The notes below the pieces were generated by a model. The model was not told where the DNA came from. It was given only the letters and a program-made list of their open reading frames with translations, and searched no databases. This document shows, piece after piece, positions 1 through 19,010 of a stretch of DNA of 64,000 bases. The position numbers and the translations under genes were made by a program. This stretch comes from Anarhynchus alexandrinus (lineage: Eukaryota; Chordata; Aves; Charadriiformes; Charadriidae). Position 1 is the first letter of the stretch. Every line of letters starts with the position of its first letter. Location: assembly GCA_008711295.1 (NCBI GenBank), contig VUYV01000213.1, forward strand, positions 532,187 to 596,186. The letters run 5' to 3'.

Positions 1-3000
1 ATGTGCGGACGCAGGCGTTTGAAGTCACCAAGCTAGCAGGGTCCTGCTCAATGCACTTAAACGTCTCTATAAATGCTTGGCTGGATGCGAATGTGTCTAG
101 GCACATGCTACTTCTGCAGCAGCAAAAACAGTCTGGGAGCTCTTTCATCTTTCAAAGGGAAAGCATAATGCCTTTCTTTGTCCAGCTCTCTGCGTGCTGC
201 ATCCATCCATGTTAGTGGGTGTGAATTTACCCTGTTCTCAGGGTCCATGCTGAAAGAAAGCCCTACAGAGGAGATCGTCCTCCCATCCTCCACACCATTT
301 GCTGGTTCATGCTGTCCTTTCAGTCACCCTCTCCATGTAGACAGGTAGCTGGGCTTTTCTGTCTGGGGAAACAACTTGAGACGTAGAAAAGAAGAGTTTT
401 GCAGGGATGTTTACAGCACAGGGGATGGCTGATTTAGTCAAAGAGGTGGGAAAAACCAACAAACACATCTATCCAAACCTGAGGAAGCTCAGAAGAAATC
501 AAATTCTTCAAGTGACAAAAGAAACCTCTCCAGAGGCTGTAGGAGAAGGAGGCATATAAAGCAAGGCTCAAAGACAAGTCAAAAAAGGCTGTAACAAGGT
601 CTATGCAAAACAGCAGCTCTGATCTTCTGCTCTTACCCTGCCAGTCTCCATGTACAAGTTATGTGAGCAACCACCAATCTCATCTGTGAATGGCCTTGCA
701 TCATCAACTGCCTAATGAAAATGCTCAGCTCATGATGCTCAGAGCCTTCTCCTCCCCACAAATAACTTCTGAGGGAAGAAAACAAGGAGGGTTTGGAAGA
801 GAATGAGAAGCATCCCTCTAGCATGAGACACGTTGTGCACAAACAGCAACACCACCAACATCAATTCACCACATTCAAGCCCCTTGGACACTTTGGACAC
901 TGGATGTATATAACTATGAAATACTGCTGTAACACTTGTGCAGGTTGGAACAACACACTAATCATCCTTACATTCTGCATTGCAGAGAGTAATACCTGCA
1001 AAAACTGCTGCATGAGCTCACAGCAGCTTTGGGGCAGGGAGAAAATTTCTTCTCACCAGTTCCACTTGGCCTCCATAGCATACAATTTGCTTACACAATT
1101 CTTAGAAAGTTGCTGATATCTCAAGTTAGGTGGTTCCACAGCAAAAATGTGAGGTTGGTCTCCATTTAGTCCTCTGAAAAGTACCATCTTAAATTATACA
1201 CTGTTTAAAACACACTTTCTTCAGTAAGACTGCATATGTGTGTCCTATAAATATTTTTTATTTTACAGTTTTCATGACATTTAGTGCTACGATGCTGAAA
1301 AAAAAAAATTGAGACACTGCATTATAAGTGGACAAAAGACAGTGTTATCAGGCATTCCCTGAGCAAAAAGAATTAATTCCGCCATCCCAATGAAGCAGAC
1401 AGCTTAGGTGTTTAGGGCTCAACCCTGCAAACATTTCAACGTGTGTGTGTAGTTTATTCATGTGAGTGAATTCACAGAATTATATGAAATCACCTTTGTG
1501 GACAATATTACGGGTCATGTTTTTTCACTGAACTTCAGGTGAACCTGGATGGAGGTTCCTGCCAAGTGTTTTAGAAGTGGCATCTATAGAAATGGGAAAG
1601 TGATCTATTTTTAAAACTCATATTAAATAATGGATTCCTCATGCAATATGTTCAGCTTTAGTGCTAATCGTTTCAGTCTAACTGCTTTTCTAAGATGTTT
1701 GGTTAGAAAAATTATTGATGTTTATTATCATTGTTGGTTTCTGCTACTGATGAGAAATACATTGTCACATCACACTTGGCAGTCACATTGTGTTCAATCT
1801 TTACAGTGATTTCACTTACCCCAGAAGACTTCACATAATCAAAAACAGTCAAATGGAAAAGCAAAACTCATCCTGCCTTTGCCTCCTCTTCCGTGTGCAG
1901 TCTGCCTGCTTGCAGTGCAAAGGCTTCATCTTCCTAGTCCAGGATACTGCACTGCCCTTTTGCTTCAACAGACTTCAGTTTCTTTGCAAAAGAAGCACAG
2001 ATAGGAATGTGCTCCCTCTCGCTCCTCATAGCTATGATTCATCATTTCAAGAATCGCTCTGTCTTCAGTAGTGACACAGAGGTGCCTGTAGGATCTTCTG
2101 CAAGTAAATGAGAGAACCAGCTGTGGAGACAGCTGGGCAACATGGATGGCAGAAAAAAGTGGTGGGAGGGGAGAACTGATGAATTCTCACTATCATTTGA
2201 TCTGTCTTTTGTCTCATGCTCCTCCTTTCCTCTCTGTATCTCTTCCCATTCCCACTGAGCATGAGAGAGCTGTGCCACAGACAGTCTGGAGCTGCACATA
2301 CTCAGACGGGGAAGCACCGGCAGCTGCCGAGCACTATTTTGTGGCAGCTGTGGTCTGCCTGGCTTTCCCCCAGTGGAGGCTCTGGTTTGGTTTTCTTCTC
2401 TGCTACCAAACTGCTGCCTTCCAGGCAAGTCGGAGACTTCTACTGCATTTCATACCTGACTTATGACGGCCAATGTGCTGAAAAGATACAGGAGGAGGGA
2501 AATAGACACATGGATGATGCCCAAGGTCTCATATTATTAGGGGAATTAAAAAAAAAACCCAAAACAACAGAAGATATTGATGGTCTAACTAAGGGACCAG
2601 GAGCAGAGCAAGCGTGAATCTCACCATTTATTCTGCACTGCTTACCTAGCGAAACTCTTACTGCCGCTCTTTGAGGTGAGCCTACGTAAGGATGCAGGAT
2701 AAGGTGCTGCACGCTTTGCTATGATTCACACGAAACTGCGTATTTTCTTGTCTTTCCAAAACAGGAAAATGGAAAAAGCTAGTCATGCCGAATTTCTGCT
2801 TGCGCTCCCTGTTTATAAGAAGCCCCTGCTTTGTGGCACACTCAGCAATTTAATGAAAAAAACACTGGGGTTAGTAACTTCAAAAAGTTGTTTGAGAAAT
2901 GTGACGTAACCCTGGCTGTTCCCAGAATGAGTGGGAGGGAGGAACAAAACGGAAACACGGGGGAAAACAATGGGCAACAGGCAGGTGAATTACGCAGGTA

Positions 3001-6000
3001 CACAACTGCAAGTACATAACCGAAGGTGAGGAAAAGGTTGTCCAGGGACTTGAGGACAAAACTGTGCTCTTATGGTGTATCTCACCTACCTAGCATTCAT
3101 AGACAACCACCCACAGCCCCACTATCTGCAGTCTTATCAGAAAAAAAAGCACTGCACAGAACATCTGCGTTTCTATGAATATACCTTTGCTGTAGTACAT
3201 GAGAACAAGTAACCAGAATCTTCCTCAATTCCTCTGCTTGAGAACAGCAACAGCTCAGCCAAGACCTCAGTGCACCATGATGTTGCCATTCTGCTGTTTT
3301 CTCCTTCAGGTCTATGGTGAATTCAGGGTGCAGAATTACATCTGAGCTGATGAATTACGAACCGATTTGATTGATAAATTCTTGTAGTTTTTCCAGTGTT
3401 TTGAATGAAACAAATGGCTCTGGGCCATTTTCAAAGAACATACTAACAATTCATCACAANTTGAGAATTAGCTTTCATCTTCTGCCCCTAAAGTTTAGGC
3501 AACCCTGCAGCAACACATATGCTGATTTGTCAGCCCAAGGAATTTGTCTTTGCAGCCAAGCTCTAGCTAGGAAAGCATCCTGACAGCTGGATGGAGATTT
3601 TACAGAGACACCATCCCAAATTATTTTCAGGATTGATCCCCCACTGCCTCACAGGACTTAATTAACAAAGCATCATTAGCTAACATTCATGGAAGAGGAA
3701 GGCACTCAATGCAAAGCATTACATTTAGTAGTGATATCGTTACAGTGAGGTATTTTATTACCTCCTTTTTATTTTGTTCTGATTATCTTCAATCAAGATT
3801 TAGCTGAAAACATACAATGTGCATTAATGCAGTATCTAGGGCGGCTGATGCCCTCTGCTTCTCCCAAAGGATAGTGATAAGGTAAGTCTGACACTTAATG
3901 AAACCAAATTCTACAGAGTGAATGGCCTTGCTGATAAAGGGGGAGGGCGGGAGGGAGGGAAAGCTTATTTTTGCTCTTTTTTCTTTTGAAGAAGTTGAGG
4001 CATAAAGGAGCACTATAATGGACTATGAACTGACCTGATGGGTGGAAGAGAAAAAGCCAGGGAAAATGTTAAGAAATTCCGTGTATTCTACTTAAGCCAA
4101 CTATCAGTCGCTTCTGGCAACTCCATCCTTTGTTTGTCTTCATTTTCACTCGGCGCGAGGCGCCGTCAGCACACAGCCTCTGTCACATGAGGAAAGGTTA
4201 CGAGAAAGACCACTGGTGGCACGGGGGAGGGGGGTGGGGGAGGCCGCAGCTGAGGAAGTGGACTTTTACCTCACCGAGGTGACTGTGGGAGGAGCAAACA
4301 ACCTCGGCGCCGCTGGGTTTGTACGGGAGCATCCTGCAAGGCACAAAATTATCCCTGAGTCTGGGTGAAAAGGGCACGTTATGGCCGGAGCTAAAACATG
4401 CAGACATTATCTGTGCTAGCCATTCCGGTATCATTTAAAAACACGCGTATATCGATTCCTGTTTAAAAGCAAACATGGAAAGCCAGTGAGCTATCTGAGT
4501 CTGAATTATCTAAACTATTTTGAAAAAGAAAAATCTGTACCTACCAGCCTTTATTTGATAGCTCTTTAGAAGCTGATTTAATGTTTTCAGCCATGTCAGA
4601 CAAACCAAGCAACTGAAGACATGAATACTAGGCAAGGGGCAATGTTTTATTCATAGTTTTTAAATGTAGCCAAATACAGAAAGAAGTATAGGCTAGTCTC
4701 AGCTGGACTTTGCCACTTCTGCGTGGCTTGTCTTTTGGTGAGCCGTAAAGGAGAGGAGGGGAAAAAAAGCTTTCTAGGTGGAATTAGAAATCTTTCTAGC
4801 CAGCTCAGCCAAGTCTAATCCAGTATTTGACTAGAGAATTCTCTAGTTTTAGTTTCAACTACTGCTTCAAGGGGAGAAATTTTTAATACTATTATGAAGG
4901 ACTATTTTAATTTAAATGATCATAGTATACTAAATGCAGAACATCACTAAAGCATATTTTTCCATTAATAGTTTACCCTTCTTTCTAGTAATTTTCATGT
5001 ACATTCCATGAATGGTTCAGGACAGGAAAAAAACAGCTGACTGAACAATACATGAAACAATGTGTGTGATGTTATTATGACATGTATCTATTAATTCATG
5101 AAACAATTATTGGTAATGCAAAAAGAAACCCAAAACACAAAACAACCAACAGCAAAACAACCCAAAGCCAATTCCAAAAATACTCTTCTTGCTAGGAAAA
5201 AGAATAATTAGAAAAATATTTTAACATTTACATTGATCTTTGCCACTGTACATATAGTCAAAATAGTCACAAAATAAGGTTTTATAGGTAAACTCTAGAC
5301 TGCTAGTGTGTTGAATCTTTTGTACGTTTCTCCCTTCCTTCCTTTCTCTCTGTCTCCATCGAAGTATCTGGGGGTTAACCTTTTGCAGCCAGATGGTGGA
5401 TGTACCTAGTTCTAGAGACGGGTGTCAGGACTGAGGGTCTGTGTAAATTTGCACTGAAACCCGCAGCGGGGAAAGGCTCTACCAGCAGAGATGGTAGCTG
5501 CAGCAGCCTGCATTCACCCAGGCACACTAACTCCCACGGCACGGAGGAGGGACAGGTCAGCCCGTGGCTCCTGTGCCCCAGCAGCGCGGCTGCCCCAGCC
5601 TTTGCCAGCTCTAAAGAAAGCCGAAAGGAGCCCAAACTGTTCTCCCTTAAACACAGCCTGTGTGTGTGTTTGGAACAGTTATTTGTTTAGTTCAACACAA
5701 AATCCTTAAAATAAAAGTTAACTGGGGTAGAGGAAACAGCCAGCGTTGTGTTTGGATTGTGGTGTGTGCTCAGCTGTCTGCCCCTCATGCTAATGGGAGG
5801 CGTTTGGGACCGCTACCAGGCGGCAGGGGAGCGGAAGGCAACCCAGGCACGTGGCATCAGAACAGCGTCTGGGCAAAGGGGTTTCATCACCACCTTTCCA
5901 GCGGTGGGCAAAGGTCAAATTTTTGCATTAAATCATGGGGGCATTGTAGGTAATGAGTTGGTTGCAAGCCAGCGTGTAAAACAGCTTACTTGGCTGATAC

Positions 6001-9000
6001 CCGAGTCTCTGACTCACGGCAATACTGCTCGGGGAGGGAGGAATCTGCTAGGAAAGGATGCTGACATGTGAACAGTGAGGCTTGGACTTCAGCAGGCCCA
6101 AATTTTAGGCAGCTGGGCCACAGTCCAGCACAGCTCTATGCTACCATAGGCACCACAACAATCACCCCACGCCAGCCCACTTTTCAAGCACTGCACAACT
6201 GTTGTCTTGTAGTTAAAATTTAGCCATTTTCATTAATATTAAAATTGTTAGCTTTAAGGTTGTGCAGGTAACACAACCACACACCAGGAGACCGCCTGCT
6301 ACAAGAGCAGAGGAAGACTCATGACAGGGATGAGAAGTGATTGTATGAATGTTGTGTCGGTCACGCGCCGTGCCTTTCTGCAAGCCTAAGGGTAAGGTCT
6401 AGTGAAATCCCTGTGGATGTTCCCATATGGAGCAAGAGGAAATTGCATAAGCTAATAGTTGTTCCTGAGACAAGTCAGAGAAGCAGCATTCAGCTCTCAG
6501 CTCTGTGGATGCTGCGCTATGCATGGCCTTGCCATGGAGTCATCAAGACACTGCTGAAACAGTTTCCTAAAATACCCTCTTTCATGCTGGCCACTAACTA
6601 AACCAGCTTCATCTCGCATCCAGATGAATGTCCCGTTGCGCACACTAACTTTCTGTACCCCATGAGGAACCAGTGCAAAAGTCCTTTTCCTTCAGCTGTG
6701 CTGTCCTGAAGCTTTGGGGTATACATTTAGGATGCTCCACGAGTTGACGGTGATCAAAGAGGGAGAGATCAAAAGAAACTCTGCTCTACTGATAGTGAGA
6801 AGATTCCAATCAAGCAGGTCCTTGGTGGCCAGAAAGGTCCTATGAAAGACCTGGTGTAGTGCATGTCTGCCATGGTGATTAAACAGTGATTAAAATATTT
6901 GCAATGATTATGTAAATCCGACAGCAATTACCAGCATCCTGGTGTCCAATGGGCTGAGCATACTTCAACTGGCTCTCAGAGACAGGCAATGCCACATGTA
7001 TTCCACTGATTTGTATCACATCTGTTCGCATTCCCAAAATGAGGACACCCTTGCATTTATTTTGATTAGCAGAAGAGTGAAAAAACACAAGTTATGATTT
7101 ACCATGGCTAACCTCTGTATTGAAGAGTCTGGAGTGATCTATCCACTGCTCATTCATTAGATTTCAGTGGCCACAACAGCGTGGTACTTCTTTTTGCCTC
7201 AGTCTTCACATTTTTAAAGAAGGAATAACAGCAGTTGTGAGTCACCACTGCTTTGCCCAAAAAGCACATGCACTGGTCTCTTTTTCCTCTTACCTGATTT
7301 TCAAGAAAACAAACTTTAAACCCGTATTTGATTGTTTCAATTGCCTCTCTCCTCTTCTGCAAGCAGCTTTGTTTAACCTTCCCTCACATGATCTGTTAAT
7401 GAAGCCCAGCCTGTAACTTTTAAGTTTAAAAATAATTCCTCACATCACTCACAGTCTCTAACCTTATCATGGGAAACGCTTTCCAGCATGTCAGCTTGCC
7501 CTTTAGACACCACTGCTCCAAGAACAACAGGAGACAGACAAACAGATTTTTCTTTCATGCTCTGCAACTGTTTACGACAGCTTGCAGAAGCACAAACATT
7601 GCACTCCAGCAGTTAAAGATTTATACTTCTCTGGACTTTCTTACAGTTTCCGTTTCAAAACATAAATGTTGGATCATTGTTTGTGTGTATCAAAATGTGA
7701 CTTCAAATATTAAATAGCATACAAAATACTCCCCAAAATCTTCTTTGAATTCTGTTACAATGACTTCACTGTGATCTCTAGAGTACAGATGGGCAGTAAA
7801 AAATTGATCTTGGTCAGTGGAACTTTACAATACAGACAGGATTTGCAACCTCCAGCTTGTTACAACCTCACAGGAAAATATTAAGAGAGTCAGTAAATAG
7901 TAACTACTTTTGTGTAAGAATTGAAAAACAGATCCTTTTTATTATGAGGGGAAAAAACACCAATGACCTTTAAATTTTCGAGAAACATCAATACAATGTG
8001 GAAATTATGCTATATTTCTGAACTGCTACATCAGCAATCTAATATGATACTTCCCACCTCCCACTATAGATCCTCCCACTATTTCCCCGGGTTAACTTTT
8101 AAAATCACAAATCTCCCAAACCTCAGAAATTACTATCTGCCAGAAATCAGGAGGAGACACTGAGTAGAGAATGAGGAATCAATCAAACTGAGGTTTGAAA
8201 TTTTAAGTACGTGAGTTACACCATGGTCAAAACTTCAAAGCTGACTTCAAGTATGACTCAGTATCTAGCCTCTCTAAAAAAAAATACGAGCTAAGGTAAA
8301 AGAAAAGAAACCAAAACAACTCTTTTTTTTTTCCATGCATACAAAAATAACTTCATCGGAAAACCTCACAGGAAAATGATACTGCTTTTGGGAAACTCTA
8401 ACCCTGAAGTAGTGGCGATATTAGGACCCCCCACCTGGTCTTTCTTGCAAGGCAAGCAATCCCTTGCATCACCCTCAACTCCTGTGACCAGGTAAGACAT
8501 TGAGATGCAAACGAAGTCGCCTTTGCCTTGTGGGCCAGCAGAGAAGCCGGTATGCAGTTTCTTATCTGGCGCTTGGGTGAGGAAATGATGGTTCTGGAAG
8601 ATCACAAGACTGCTGAAAACAAAGAGGTGTTTCAGAAGGGTTGTGTCACTGCTACCCAGCCATCTCCCAGGTCTTCAGAAAACTCACAGAACCCTATCTA
8701 TGTTCCCTTGAAGCAGATACTGCTTCCTTTTTAACCTAATAATGATGCAACTAACTTCATTGTGGGTGCTCCAGCTGAAGCACAGTTTGGATCTGATTTT
8801 TTACTATGTAGAATCCAAAACAAAGAATTCTTAAGTGGGTACTTATAAACGTCGTTAATGCCAGAGGGACATTATAAACTCCAGAGCCACCTCAGATCTT
8901 TGGTGAGGAATGCCCAGGTTGGGGAGGAAGGCTGGTTACTTTCCATGGAGAAGAAGAGAACCTGCTCATGCCTTTTTGGCAGCCTTTTTACCAGCCATGT

Positions 9001-12000
9001 TCAAACCAAGTTAGGTAAAAAATACCTACAGTTCCTAAAACTTTTCTGAAACTGGCATTAAAAATAAGTATTAAAGTCAATAGCATTTCCTAAGATGGCA
9101 TGGGTATATCTGTTCTATAGTTGTCTTCTCGTATCTTCCTAGCTTTCTGAAACAGTCATTCTGGTGTTGGAAATTTACTGTGCTTTTTTTCTGTAAGAAG
9201 AATCTTTACCATAAAATAGAAAAGCAACATGTTTATTTTTCTGAAAAGAAAGTTGACCCGTGTTTTTGAAGTTTCATTTTCCTACACACAAATGTGACTT
9301 ACACATAAACCAGACTGGCGTGTAAAAACAGCACAGTGCTTTCTCAAATATACCTGCGCTTTTCTAAACCGGATCAGTGTTTGGCTGAACAGAAGTACTT
9401 ACCTGATTGGATTTTTTTTTTTTGTTTGGTAGCTTCTAACAAAAGTTGGTCAGTGAAAGCTTGCTATGAAATACAGTAATTTGCATTTGAGGGTAGATAA
9501 CACTTTAAGATACACCTTGACTTCTCTAGAAGTCCATTCTTAACTCATGGTGTAGTAGGGTAAAATGACAGAATTCAGATTTAGGCCAGAGGACTTTAAC
9601 ATGATATAAACAAACATGTTCACGGTCATAGCCTTTTAGGTAAGCCAGCTCAGCTTTTGTATTCCAGAACTAAAGATCCTGAATTTAGTCTTGATAGTAA
9701 AGCAAAAATTGATGTTTGCCTAAATAAAATGTCCTTCCTTTGCTGTTTGGAGAAACGGTACCCAATCAAACCACTTGTTTTTACTTCAGGAAGGATCACA
9801 GCACACGAGTTACCTTGAGATAGCTGGTCTGTAGAAGCTTCTTGGGCCACACTTTCGCCACAGTTAAGTGTAACATAGCTCATTCCGTTTACATTGCATA
9901 GGTGTTTTTGGTACATTGCCAGCCTGCTATAGCTTCACATGTCAACTACCGTTACAAAGGAGCTTTGTTTTTCTGATTTCTGGTCTTTTTCTGGCAGATG
10001 CAGGTCAGCCCTTCCCTCTGTGCATTTGTACCAGGAGAACAAAGAAGAAAAAGGATTTAAAAGTACAAAACAAGTTTCAGAAATCCTGGATTCAAATAAG
10101 CTCAGTAGTTCCAGAGGGGGAGGATTGAGCTGCACACCTAGGATGTGCAGTGGCAGCTGAGTTTCATGTTGATGAGATGCTTGCCTGGAGATCAATGGTG
10201 AGTTCACCCCTCCAAGTGCAGAGGCAACGCACCGCTATGCAAGTTCTTGGGACTATTGAGAAATGCATGGCCTCTGCTTTTTGGTAACTTGTATGGCCAG
10301 ATAGCTACAGGGCAGTTGGCAGTCTTTTGGCTGTTGCAATGGAAACATGACCAGTTATTAAAAGGTGTTGTTCCTGCGTCTTAGAAGACTGGTATGCCTT
10401 TCGCGAAATTGTTAGTGTTTTGCATACACAAAGTTCCTCAAAAGCTGTTTTTTTCAAAGCAATTTGGAAAGTTACCCTCCAAAAAGGAGAGATTTAAATT
10501 AATGGACAAGGGTCTTCTTCCTTCAAGGTTTTGATCTTTAGGTTATTGCAGAAAGGACTGTGCCTGCTGTAATCAGCACGGCTCTCTAGGTCTCCTCTGG
10601 ACTGGATGGCACAGCTTCAATTGAGCTTTTAAGCAGACGAACTGAAGGAGATCTTGATTCACCCCTACTCTCTGCTAACCTGGAAGGAGCGCTTTGCACA
10701 CAAGACTCCCCCGTGGTTCCAAGTCCCCGCAGAAATGTTTTCAACAGAGCAAAGACTGCTGTGGCTGGTGTGACTGCAGCAGGGTGTCACAAGGTTGCAC
10801 AGTTCGATGGAAAATGATTTCCAGCAGTATCTGCCCAGTTACTAACTCTAACTGCTGCCACTGGCCCTCTGTACACTTCAGCAGACCACCACCATGCTGG
10901 GTTTGCAGTTTAGCCTGTAAACACACCACAGTGCACAGACAGGAGCAGTAGGAACAGTGCTGGGACAGAGGGATGTCCAGTAGCTGTGCAGTATGGCATT
11001 TTTACCTTGACGGAAGTCATGAACGCTCTCTGCTGCGTGGCTGGCAATCTTCACATTGATGACATTATAATACAACTCTCAGAGAGGAAATGTTCATCCA
11101 GGAGTTGGAGGTAGTCCTAGGCCAGCTTCTTATCACAGGTTTCTAAGTGGCACTCTTGTGATGACTGGGTTCTGGCCATAGCTGATTTCCCTTGCCTATG
11201 CTTATGTTTCTGCAACTGGGCTCCCAGGCTTCCTTCCCAAAATACCTGGGGAACTGATATGTCCACACAACAGTTATGACTAGTGCAAGCCAAAAGTAAA
11301 TGTACTGAAGGTGAAAGTATTCCTGCCTCCTTCAAGAATTTCAACAAATTCTGTTAACATTTCACTATGTACAGTAGTTAAATAAACTTGTAGGGCGAAC
11401 TTACCTTCTTAGTAAAAATGGTATCTGGGATATGTGTGTGTGTACGGGCACTAAGAGTATTCACGAGGAGAGGTAGCACAGTGTATCACATGCTGGCTGA
11501 CTGCATGGTAACTTCCCCAAAGAGACAGGACCTCATACCATCTGGAAAAGCATTGGTTTGCCTTGGTGCATCTCAGGGCACATTACAGAGCAGCAGACAT
11601 GTGATTTATGGTGCAAGACCTTCTGTAATTTCGACCTTACCTCCTGTCATGCCAGCTGAACATCTTGCCCTTTTAGAAAAGAAGTCCTCGTCCATAGTTC
11701 ATTGAGAACTTAATTGCAGCCTTTCAATGCTCAGTTGATATCAGGTATGATTGCAGAAACAACACTAACACAAATAGGACTAAGAAGTTCCATTGCACAG
11801 ACAATATCAGCAAAAAGCTGTTAAGTAGAAACTTTTCAAATCCCTCACAACTCAAAAAAAATCACAAAAAAACCCCAAAAACTAACTATGAGTTAGTCCA
11901 ACTATATGAAGTTCATCTAACTCTCATGACATATTTACATGTGAATTGGCTAGGTAGTGAAGAGTTTCATATTGGAAAGATACAAACACATAGTCTTACT

Positions 12001-13300
12001 CAGTGCATGCGTTTTCATTTTCCTTTACAAATAAGGAAATGGGTCATTTTCCTTAGAAAAGGCTGGTCTTGAAACTGTTGTTTGACAATTGCAAATACAA
12101 ATGGTTGAACAGAAAGCACAAGGATATCTAGCTTAAGTTTTCAAACCTACACACACTATTAATTATTCTTATTTATGCAAGTGTGCAATGTTAATTGTTG
12201 CAGTGTATGTCACACTCTTTTTCCTCCTTTCAGATGTTTCCATGATGTCTGTATGGTCAGTCTGTCACAACTTAAAGTAAAACAAGAATTTTCAGAAATT
12301 TCAGCCACAAAGACCACTAGAAATTTGATAACACAGCATTGCAAAGAGAGTAAATATCAAAAAGATGAGCGAGTAATTCCTAAAAATTGTAATGCATCCA
12401 GTGCGCATTTGCTGCAGTCCTATTTTGAAAAAGTCCTTTCCATGTTTTACGTTTCTACTCAAAGTGGCATGGCTGCACATGTATAAACCATCCTGATAGA
12501 TGAGTCCTGAGTGTTCATATGTGAAAAATATGTGAGATTTCACTGAAGTAGTTTAGCTTTAAAATATCTTCTTTTCTCAGAGGTTTTACAAGGCTTGCTT
12601 ATGATTACTGATTAATCAAGGAGCACCATTGTTGGGTGTATTTACACTTTTTTTTTTTGAATCAGTACACTAGTTCAGTGGCAGGAGTCTTGCACAGTTA
12701 TTCTGAAAAGACAAGACAACCCGTCCAACTTCTTGTTATGTATTTGGGTCCGTGGGGCTTCCTTGGGCCAAAGACTGCCCCTGGGACAATCTGAGTAAGG
12801 AAACATGTATTGCTGGTTTTAACGACACGCTGTGTGTCTTAAGACATCAAAAAAGGGAGAAGCACGTATCATATGATTTCTTCCTTTTTGCTGTTGTGCA
12901 ACTGTCTACAAACCCTGTTTTTCACTCTACATACGTGCTTTCAAGTTTGCAAGCTAAGGCCATCAGTGACACTGGCTTTACAAGAGCTGAAGGGTGAACC
13001 TCGCATAGCTCTTGCAGCTATTTTACTACTAAAGGCAAGTTCCCTGTTAAAAATCAAAGTCTGTCTACTCCTGGTTAGGTGCGCACCAAGTCCATGTGTA
13101 AATCTTTTAGTATCTCACCTGTGCTGCAGATCCCGCTGTCACAAATCATGTTTTCCAATAGGTATTACTGGATGCTAGGCATAAAAACACAAGCCACACT
13201 GGTGGTAAAATACCCGACCCTTCTCAGGCTCAGCTCCACAGTCTGGCAAAAGCAGTTTTCAAGATATTAAATCACGGCGGGGGGATAAAAAGGACTTTTC
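1..13300. other. Gene-free upstream stretch
   Basis: I recognise no gene in this stretch. Open frames are short, overlap on both strands and match no family I know. There is no recognisable CR1 3' tail. Visible structure is limited to a GC-rich block near 4.15-4.43 kb, a moderately GC-rich patch at 5.45-5.9 kb, and homopolymer runs (for example A9 near 1300 and T12 near 9411). Base 3460 is N. It is probably intergenic DNA, or UTR or intron of a gene whose coding exons lie to the left. Confidence 0.6.
4140..4430. other. GC-rich block with hairpin and G-runs
   Basis: A short GC-rich island in otherwise AT-rich DNA. It contains a perfect 6-bp inverted repeat at 4151-4165 (CGGCGC, 3-base loop, GCGCCG). 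A run of guanine tracts follows at 4223-4243 (G5, G6, G5, then GG, each split by one base), which could form a G-quadruplex. GGCGCC occurs again near 4307. It could be a regulatory element or an orphan CpG patch; nothing ties it to a gene. Confidence 0.3.
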
Positions 13301-13767
13301 CTGGAAGTGTTTCTTGTACCTGTGTAACCAACCGCCACGCCGCTGGGGAGATGCTCCCTCGTACCTTCCCCGGCGCCAGCGTGGGAGCAGTTGCCCTCCC
13401 TGCCGTTTTTAACGAACCCTGCGGCACACCCGCAACGGCAGCGGCTCTCCCGGTCCGGGTCTGGCTGCGGGACGGTCTGCTGCCCCTCCGAGGGGGCACA
13501 GTTCTTTCTTTCCAAACACCACCTTTCCTCTAAGGCCACAACACACGTCCATTTCTGAACATAACTGTTCCACAGGAAAGCTACATCACAGTACAGTATG
13601 TAAAGTCCATCTCGGTCAAGAAACCATTTGAGAATGGCACATTTACTACACTTACAGCCTTCTAACTTAGGGTTACAGAGTTTTACCACAGGCCTTCGGA
13701 GACCATCGGGGCAGCGTGGCAGCCGCCTCGCCGACCGGCCCCGAGCAAGAGCCATCAACGGGAGCAC
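13267..13767 (-). other. Unassigned antisense ORF near CTSL promoter
   Basis: A 166-codon open frame on the strand opposite CTSL, starting in the left flank of the CpG island. The stretch at 13,510-13,700 is not especially GC-rich yet stays open. The predicted peptide is cysteine-rich in the middle (a C-x-C-x2-C cluster at about residues 38-43) with an aromatic segment after it. I recognise no family and see no flanking splice sites that decide the matter. Chance opening next to a CpG island is the default explanation. Confidence 0.15.
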
Positions 13768-14558
13768 GGGGACGAGGGGGCTGGCTCTGCCACCTCGCCA
13801 TTTTGGTCTTTTTTTTTCTCTCCAGGTTTTGTTTTTCCTTTGGTCTGCCAGTTGCCCGCTTTAAGTCCTCCCTAGGTTAAATTCCAGCCGGCTCAGCGTG
13901 CCGCCACTATCTCCAGCCTCACAATAAATATTTTAGACAAACATTGCCCAACGTAGCGGCTCCGGCGGTGCGGGATGCCCCCACAGGGCGGCCCCACATC
14001 GCCCCCAGCACCTCCCGGCCGGCGGGGCTGCCCCGCTCTGACGGCCCGGCGGCGGGACCCACTCCTCCGCGCTGACAGCCGGGGCAGCCCCGGCGGGGCC
14101 TCCCTCCCCGCCGCGGATCCCCGCCCTCGGCGGCGGCCGGGGCCCTGGCGGTGGGCNGGCGGCTCCTGCCGGGAAGGGGCCGCCATTCCGGCCGCTTTCC
14201 CGGGAGGCTGGCGGCCACCCGCCCCGCGTCCTGGCCCCGCCGCCCGAGCTTGTTTACAGTCGCGGCCGAGGGCCCCGCTCCCCGCGGGGGGGAACGGGCA
14301 GAGGCCCGGTCAGTGCAGGGGGCCTGCGAGAAGGGCGCGGCGGGGGTGGGGGCGGACAGACGCCCCGCGGGACTTCGGGGTGGGCGGTCTGCGCTCCTGT
14401 CGTTCTGTCCTGTGATCGGCTCATGGAGGAGACGAGCTGCGGGTCGGCAGGCAGAGCCGTTTCGGGTCTGGCATTCCCCCCCTCCGCGCTGGGAGCGGCG
14501 GGCGGCCGCGTTGCCTGTGGCTGACGGCTGCCCCTCCGCTCCCGGCAGATCCGCCAGC

Positions 14559-19010
<4,452 letters not shown>

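Noticed and set aside
2042..2428. A 128-codon minus-strand frame with overlapping plus-strand frames
   Set aside because: No recognisable family, no splice context, and open on both strands, which points to composition rather than coding.
1..13300. Possible coding exons of a left-hand neighbour such as DAPK1
   Set aside because: No long kinase, ankyrin or death-domain frame is present; I found no exon I could support.
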